Below are positions 5,395 through 8,519 of a DNA stretch of 8,519 nucleotides, piece after piece. A model generated the notes under the pieces. It saw only the letters and a list, made by a program, of their open reading frames with translations, ran no database searches and was not told the origin of the DNA. How positions within the stretch are numbered: the stretch's first letter is position 1; every line of letters starts with the position of its first letter. A program made the position numbers and the translations under genes. The stretch is from Betaproteobacteria bacterium (GTDB lineage Bacteria > Pseudomonadota > Gammaproteobacteria > Burkholderiales > Burkholderiaceae_C), in the NCBI GenBank assembly GCA_009922295.1, contig RFWA01000092.1, positions 1 through 8,519 of the forward strand, read 5' to 3'.

Positions 5395-6941
5395 AGTGTG
5401 ATTCCAGACAAAGTGCCGCTGCTGGTTGACTTTTCAAACAAGTACCCGGCGCTTTTGCCGTCAAGCGCCACTGCACCAGCCACTGCCTGCTGTGCACCAC
5501 GGTCTACAAAGATGCCATCGCTGCGAATGTAGCCGCCAGCACTGAGGTTTACTTTGCCGGTGGGCGCTGATAACAGGTCTAGCGAGGTGCTAAAAGCGCG
5601 CGCCGCAAAATCAAGCGTGAGCGCCCCGTTGGTGACGCTGGCTGGCACCAACAGTGAGGCGGGCGTGAGCAATTGGGCGTAAGCCCGCTGCAGGCTGAAG
5701 CTGTAACTACCAAGGCCGGCCGGAAGCTCAGAGCCAGCCGTCTCGGTGCGGTAGAGCAGGTAGTCATTGTTACCCACGGTCACCTGCCGGTCTTGCCGGG
5801 CAAGGGCACGCTCCGAGGAAAAATCTGCGCCTAAAGCGCCCCAACGCCCCCAGGCCAACTGAGGCGGTCCGGCCGGCACCACCGGAACTACAGGCACCTC
5901 AGGTACCACAACCACCGGCGGCGGAACAACTGGAACAACTGGAACAACAGGTACCACAACCACTGGCGGCGGAACAACAGGCACCACGGGAACAACAGGC
6001 ACCACGGGAACTACAGGCACCACGACCACGGGCGGCGGAACAACAACGGGTGGGCTTACCGCTGGCGGTGGCGCGGTGATGGCTTTAGCAGAATCGGTGA
6101 TGATTTGCGCCACCAATTGGCTCTCCCCCGACGGTCGCCGCACAAAGTCTTGCGGACCACCGTTGGCGACAACGGCCTCCATGTCGCTGGCACTAACCTT
6201 GGCGACGAAGGACAGGGTAGCCGGGGCATTGACAACAAGACTGTTGCTGGTAAGCACCACTGCCGGGCCTGGACTCGTGAGCGCGGGCAGCTTTGGTAAC
6301 AGACGGATTTCGGGCTGCGTGAGCGCGCTGCTGAACTCCGCGAAAAGATTGCCCATGTTTGCCGAAAGGTACCGCGATCCGCCAGAGCTACAAGGGCCCA
6401 GACCCAGGGCCGAGCAGCCAACCCCAAATGGCGCGATGACGATGGCGCCTTGGTTGACAGTCGCGGTGGTGAGACCATCGACCGAGCTGACGACAAAGTC
6501 AGTGCCGCGAACCCCTATGGCCACCAGCGGGGTGTTGAGCCGAAACCGTTCTTTGGCGGCCTCGGCCGCAGAGCCAGAAATGGCACGAGTGACGCCACGG
6601 TGCAGCGTAAAGCGAACGGTAGACCTCTCGGGGTGGGAGGGGTCAAAACTGTAGTCTTCAACGGCAAGGCGGCTGGTTGGTCTTACGCTGACAAGGGCAC
6701 CGTCGACAAAGCGGATGTGGGCGTGGCCACCCTGGGCGGTCTCGACGTTGTCGCCCACATGGATGGCGGAGCCAGTCCGTGCCAAGGTGGTCAGCCCGGC
6801 ACTGGAGACAATCACGGCCTGCCCGATGGTGAGGGTGACCTCCCCTACCGGCGCCGCTTGCGAGCGAACTGAAGCCGCGCCCAAGGTCAGCAACAGGCTG
6901 ACCAGAGCATTGCAACAGAAGGTAAAAGACGGTAGGCGCAT
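5382..6941 (-). CDS. FecR-domain exported protein with Val/Pro linker and C-terminal beta domain
   Basis: This 519-residue protein starts at ATG 6941-6939, chosen because the signal peptide begins there (hydrophobic NALVSLLLTLGAA, cleavage near residue 29); the Shine-Dalgarno is weak. The FecR domain spans about 32-170, with FVDGALVSVRPTSRLAVEDY (78-97), then RLNTPLVAIGVRGTDF (134-149). Two Cys (176, 184) could form a small disulfide loop. A Val/Pro-rich repeat linker covers about 290-358. The C-terminal 150 residues look beta-rich (SYSFSLQRAYAQLL; TGKVNLSAGGYIRSDGIFVD; GKSAGYLFEK), reminiscent of the transferrin-binding-protein-like barrel domains fused to many FecR proteins. There is no lipobox, so the product is likely periplasmic or exported. 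Classical FecR is an inner-membrane anti-sigma factor, but no sigma factor or TonB receptor is present here. FecR paired with a CHASE2 cyclase is a recurrent proteobacterial arrangement, so this is the likely envelope-side partner of that sensor. Confidence 0.85.
   Translation of the reverse strand: MRLPSFTFCCNALVSLLLTLGAASVRSQAAPVGEVTLTIGQAVIVSSAGLTTLARTGSAIHVGDNVETAQGGHAHIRFVDGALVSVRPTSRLAVEDYSFDPSHPERSTVRFTLHRGVTRAISGSAAEAAKERFRLNTPLVAIGVRGTDFVVSSVDGLTTATVNQGAIVIAPFGVGCSALGLGPCSSGGSRYLSANMGNLFAEFSSALTQPEIRLLPKLPALTSPGPAVVLTSNSLVVNAPATLSFVAKVSASDMEAVVANGGPQDFVRRPSGESQLVAQIITDSAKAITAPPPAVSPPVVVPPPVVVVPVVPVVPVVPVVPVVPPPVVVVPVVPVVPVVPPPVVVVPEVPVVPVVPAGPPQLAWGRWGALGADFSSERALARQDRQVTVGNNDYLLYRTETAGSELPAGLGSYSFSLQRAYAQLLTPASLLVPASVTNGALTLDFAARAFSTSLDLLSAPTGKVNLSAGGYIRSDGIFVDRGAQQAVAGAVALDGKSAGYLFEKSTSSGTLSGITLWGR
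5868..6074 (-). repeat. Val/Pro repeat tract in the FecR-like gene
   Basis: Residues 290-358 are almost entirely Val and Pro, built from about three units of the form PPPVVVVPxVPVVPVVP. The DNA is a degenerate GGAACAACAGGCACCAC-type tandem repeat on the plus strand. It probably encodes a stiff extended spacer between the FecR domain and the C-terminal beta domain. Repeat number could vary between strains by slippage. Confidence 0.85.
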
Positions 6942-6993
6942 CGGGAACTTGGACTTTGAATCGGGAGGTTACCAAGATTCGGTGGCTTGCGTC

Positions 6994-7009
6994 TGTGAGC
7001 CCGGTCACA
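6994..7009. promoter_or_regulatory. Perfect CRP-type operator between divergent fecR-like and crp-like genes
   Basis: TGTGAGCCCGGTCACA matches TGTGA-N6-TCACA at all ten conserved positions, and one further pair (C6993/G7010) extends the palindrome. It lies in the 155-bp divergent gap. On the minus strand TAACCT at 6971-6966 lies at the class II -10 distance; on the plus strand AACAAT at 7034-7039 is 2-3 bp beyond it. Both are weak matches, so which direction is controlled is unresolved. It may serve both genes, including autoregulation of the Crp-like gene. Confidence 0.75.
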
Positions 7010-7019
7010 GACTTGGTCT

Positions 7020-7048
7020 GGTGCCGTTGGGACAACAATGGTGGCACC
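7020..7048. repeat. Inverted repeat GGTGCC-N17-GGCACC upstream of the crp-like gene
   Basis: GGTGCC (7020-7025) and GGCACC (7043-7048) are perfect inverted arms. The interval contains a smaller TTG-GGA-CAA dyad (7027-7035) and the candidate plus-strand -10. It could be a second operator or a leader hairpin. No T-run follows, so it is not a terminator. Six-base arms can arise by chance. Confidence 0.35.
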
Positions 7049-7096
7049 GTGTCGGGCGCCATCGTGCACAATCGGTGACCCTCTCCAATCAGACAG

Positions 7097-7789
7097 ATGC
7101 CTATTCCCTCCGAGATATTGGTACGTTTACCTTTGCTCTCCAGCCTGCCCAAGGTCACGCTTGACAATATGGCTCAGCAGGCCACCGAGCAGGTTTTTGC
7201 AAAACGGGAGGTTGTTCTGAAGAAAGGTGGCTACCCCAAAGCGCTGTGCTTTTTGATTGAAGGACGGCTGCAGGGAGTGGATTTCACATCGGATGCGCGT
7301 GAGGTTGGTATTTTTTTCATTCAGCCTGGGGACTATTTCGGGGAGGTGGCTGTGATCGACTCGGCGCCCCAGCCGGAGTATGTGACAGCGGTGTCTAGGT
7401 CTCGGGTGGTTAGTATCCCGAAAGACCTGATCAAACCCATTCTTTTCGCGTCGCCGCGCCTGGCGGAGGCCTTGTGCAACTCGCTCGCGGCCAGGCTACG
7501 GCAAACTTCAGCGCAAAGGCGCATTCTGGGTTTAGCCAACCCCTTGCAACGGGTTTGCGCGCAGTTGGAGCTGATGTTTCACCTGCAAAATGGTGTAGTG
7601 CGGGTGCGCAATGCGCCGACGCATCAGGAGTTGGCGATCATGGTCAATGCGAGCCGGGAGACGGTCTCGAGGGTATTTCAGTTGCTTCAGGGGCGCGGTG
7701 TGGTGGAGCGCGACGGTAGTGACCTTCGGGTGGATGACCCGGCGTTCGTGAATGATGTGGCCGCAGGGCGTAAGGATCCGCAAAAATGA
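7097..7789 (+). CDS. Crp/Fnr-family transcriptional regulator with altered phosphate-binding site
   Basis: This 230-residue protein has normal CRP length. The cyclic-nucleotide-binding beta-roll is about 10-115, with the phosphate-binding-cassette start FGEVAV (81-86). A dimerisation helix lies at about 116-147, and a winged helix-turn-helix at 160-215 (PTHQELAIMVNASRETVSRV). By ungapped alignment to E. coli CRP, E72 is kept (E83) and the adenine-contacting T127/S128 are kept (T137/S138). The cAMP phosphate contacts R82/S83 are P93/E94. The DNA-reading residues R180/E181/R185 are all kept (R187, E188, R192), which predicts recognition of TGTGA half-sites. No FNR-type N-terminal Cys cluster is seen. 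The Shine-Dalgarno is weak. The stop overlaps the permease start as ATGA, so it is probably cotranscribed with a polysaccharide exporter. The effector may be a different nucleotide, or none; DNA binding is much better supported than cAMP binding. Confidence 0.9.
   Translation: MPIPSEILVRLPLLSSLPKVTLDNMAQQATEQVFAKREVVLKKGGYPKALCFLIEGRLQGVDFTSDAREVGIFFIQPGDYFGEVAVIDSAPQPEYVTAVSRSRVVSIPKDLIKPILFASPRLAEALCNSLAARLRQTSAQRRILGLANPLQRVCAQLELMFHLQNGVVRVRNAPTHQELAIMVNASRETVSRVFQLLQGRGVVERDGSDLRVDDPAFVNDVAAGRKDPQK
7772..7776 (+). promoter_or_regulatory. Shine-Dalgarno of the ABC-2 permease, inside the regulator gene
   Basis: AAGGA lies 9 nt before ATG 7786 and within the last codons of the Crp-like gene. 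Together with the ATGA overlap (7786-7789) it supports this start and a translationally coupled operon. Confidence 0.6.
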
Positions 7790-8519
7790 ATTTTCACCCT
7801 GGACGCCTGTGGGCCGCCACGTACCCGCTGCTTCCTGCCCAAAACGGCTTTTTGATCACGCAATTGGCACGTCGCGATGTGCTGGGGCGCTACAAGGGTT
7901 CGCTGTTGGGGCTTGCGTGGAGCCTGCTGTTGCCGCTGTTGATGCTGGCCACCTATACCGTGGTGTTTCGCGATATTTTCAAGGCGCGCTGGCCGGGGGC
8001 TGGTGAGTCGACCAGCCTGTTTGCATTGAACATTCTGGCTGGGCTGGTACTGTTCAATTTCTTTTCAGAGGTGGTCGGTCGGTCGCCCAAGCTGGTTCTG
8101 GAGCAGCCGAACCTGGTGAAGCGGGTGGTGTTTCCATTGGAGAGCCTGGTCTGGGTAAATATTGCCAGCGGGCTTTTCAATGCTGTGCTGGGGACGCTGG
8201 TGCTGGCCATGGGCATCTGGCTGGCTCAGGGGAGCCTGCCACTGAGCGCCATAGCAGCGCCCTTGGCCTTGTTGGTCATTGTGCCGGCTTTGTTGTGCCT
8301 GGGCTGGATCATGGCGGCGGTGGGCGTTTACCTGCGCGATCTTGCTCAGGTGATCGGGCCGCTGCTGAACCTGATGCTATTTTTGACGCCGGTGCTTTTC
8401 CCGGCCAGTTCTTTGCCGAGCTCGGTGCAGGCTTTGCTGTACCTAAACCCGCTGACCTTACCCATTGAGGCACTCCGGACATGCATGCTGCTGGGCCAGT
8501 GGCCCGATGCCTCCCCATT
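7786..8519 (+). CDS. wzm: Wzm-type ABC-2 permease for O-antigen/polysaccharide export (3' end outside window)
   Basis: 244 complete codons are visible, and the frame runs off the right edge. The family is usually about 260-270 residues, so only the last helix or so is missing. The N-terminus has the amphipathic interface segment LITQLARRDVLGRYKGSLLG (23-42), typical of Wzm/KpsM/TagG permeases. Membrane helices lie at about 40-61, 78-97, 122-147, 155-180 and 186-206. VKRVVFP (111-117), YLRDLAQV (182-189) and LNPLTLPIEALR (220-231) are further family landmarks. With an ATPase (Wzt, expected next, outside the window) it moves lipid-linked polysaccharide across the inner membrane for LPS or capsule assembly. 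The export substrate cannot be told; KpsM- or teichoate-type permeases are close relatives. Its position after a Crp-like regulator suggests regulated surface polysaccharide. RsaA-type S-layers attach to O-polysaccharide, which may explain the neighbourhood. Confidence 0.88.
   Translation, partial: MNFHPGRLWAATYPLLPAQNGFLITQLARRDVLGRYKGSLLGLAWSLLLPLLMLATYTVVFRDIFKARWPGAGESTSLFALNILAGLVLFNFFSEVVGRSPKLVLEQPNLVKRVVFPLESLVWVNIASGLFNAVLGTLVLAMGIWLAQGSLPLSAIAAPLALLVIVPALLCLGWIMAAVGVYLRDLAQVIGPLLNLMLFLTPVLFPASSLPSSVQALLYLNPLTLPIEALRTCMLLGQWPDASP

Noticed and set aside
6076..6654. Plus-strand open frame of 192 codons opposite the FecR-like gene
   Set aside because: It is antisense to the conserved FecR domain and shows no recognisable motifs; a typical shadow frame in GC-rich DNA.
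6658..7167. Minus-strand open frame of 169 codons spanning the divergent gap
   Set aside because: It crosses both regulatory sites and overlaps two well-supported genes out of frame. Its translation is Arg/His/Cys-rich without domains.

Overview
The window looks like a chromosomal cell-surface locus from a GC-rich betaproteobacterium, most plausibly Burkholderiales/Comamonadaceae. This rests on gene content, the FecR/CHASE2-cyclase pairing and codon use; there is no rRNA or other phylogenetic marker, so the assignment is tentative. The window is almost fully coding: the only gaps are about 137 bp and 155 bp, and both carry regulatory sites.

Minus strand, in transcription order. (1) A FecR-domain exported protein (5382-6941) has a Val/Pro-rich linker and a C-terminal beta-rich domain. 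(2) A CHASE2-sensor class III nucleotide cyclase (3492-5394) is split by a frameshift near 5008-5016. (3) A TPR plus outer-membrane beta-barrel protein (2098-3495) starts on a GTG that overlaps the cyclase stop codon. (4) After a 137-bp gap comes a long, Cys-free, Thr/Ser/Gly/Val/Ala-rich ORF (1960 down past base 1, at least 653 codons) that resembles the Caulobacter RsaA-type S-layer/RTX proteins. Genes 1-3 overlap end to end and look like one operon. Gene 4 has its own promoter.

Plus strand. A Crp/Fnr-family regulator (7097-7789) diverges from the fecR-like gene. It overlaps by ATGA a Wzm-type ABC-2 permease for O-antigen/polysaccharide export (7786 to beyond the right edge).

The most interesting point is regulatory. 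Both gaps contain a perfect TGTGA-N6-TCACA palindrome, the classical CRP operator. The one ahead of the S-layer gene lies at class II spacing from a TATACT -10 element. The local Crp/Fnr protein keeps the CRP recognition-helix residues (RETVSR), but the positions that hold the cAMP phosphate in E. coli CRP are Pro and Glu. The cyclase keeps both metal aspartates but has Glu at the purine-selecting Lys position and Ser at the catalytic Asn. I infer a self-contained surface circuit: envelope sensor, nucleotide signal and CRP-like regulator controlling the S-layer and possibly the polysaccharide that anchors it. The signalling chemistry is unusual, and the cyclase is broken in this copy unless the frameshift is a sequence error or is recoded.
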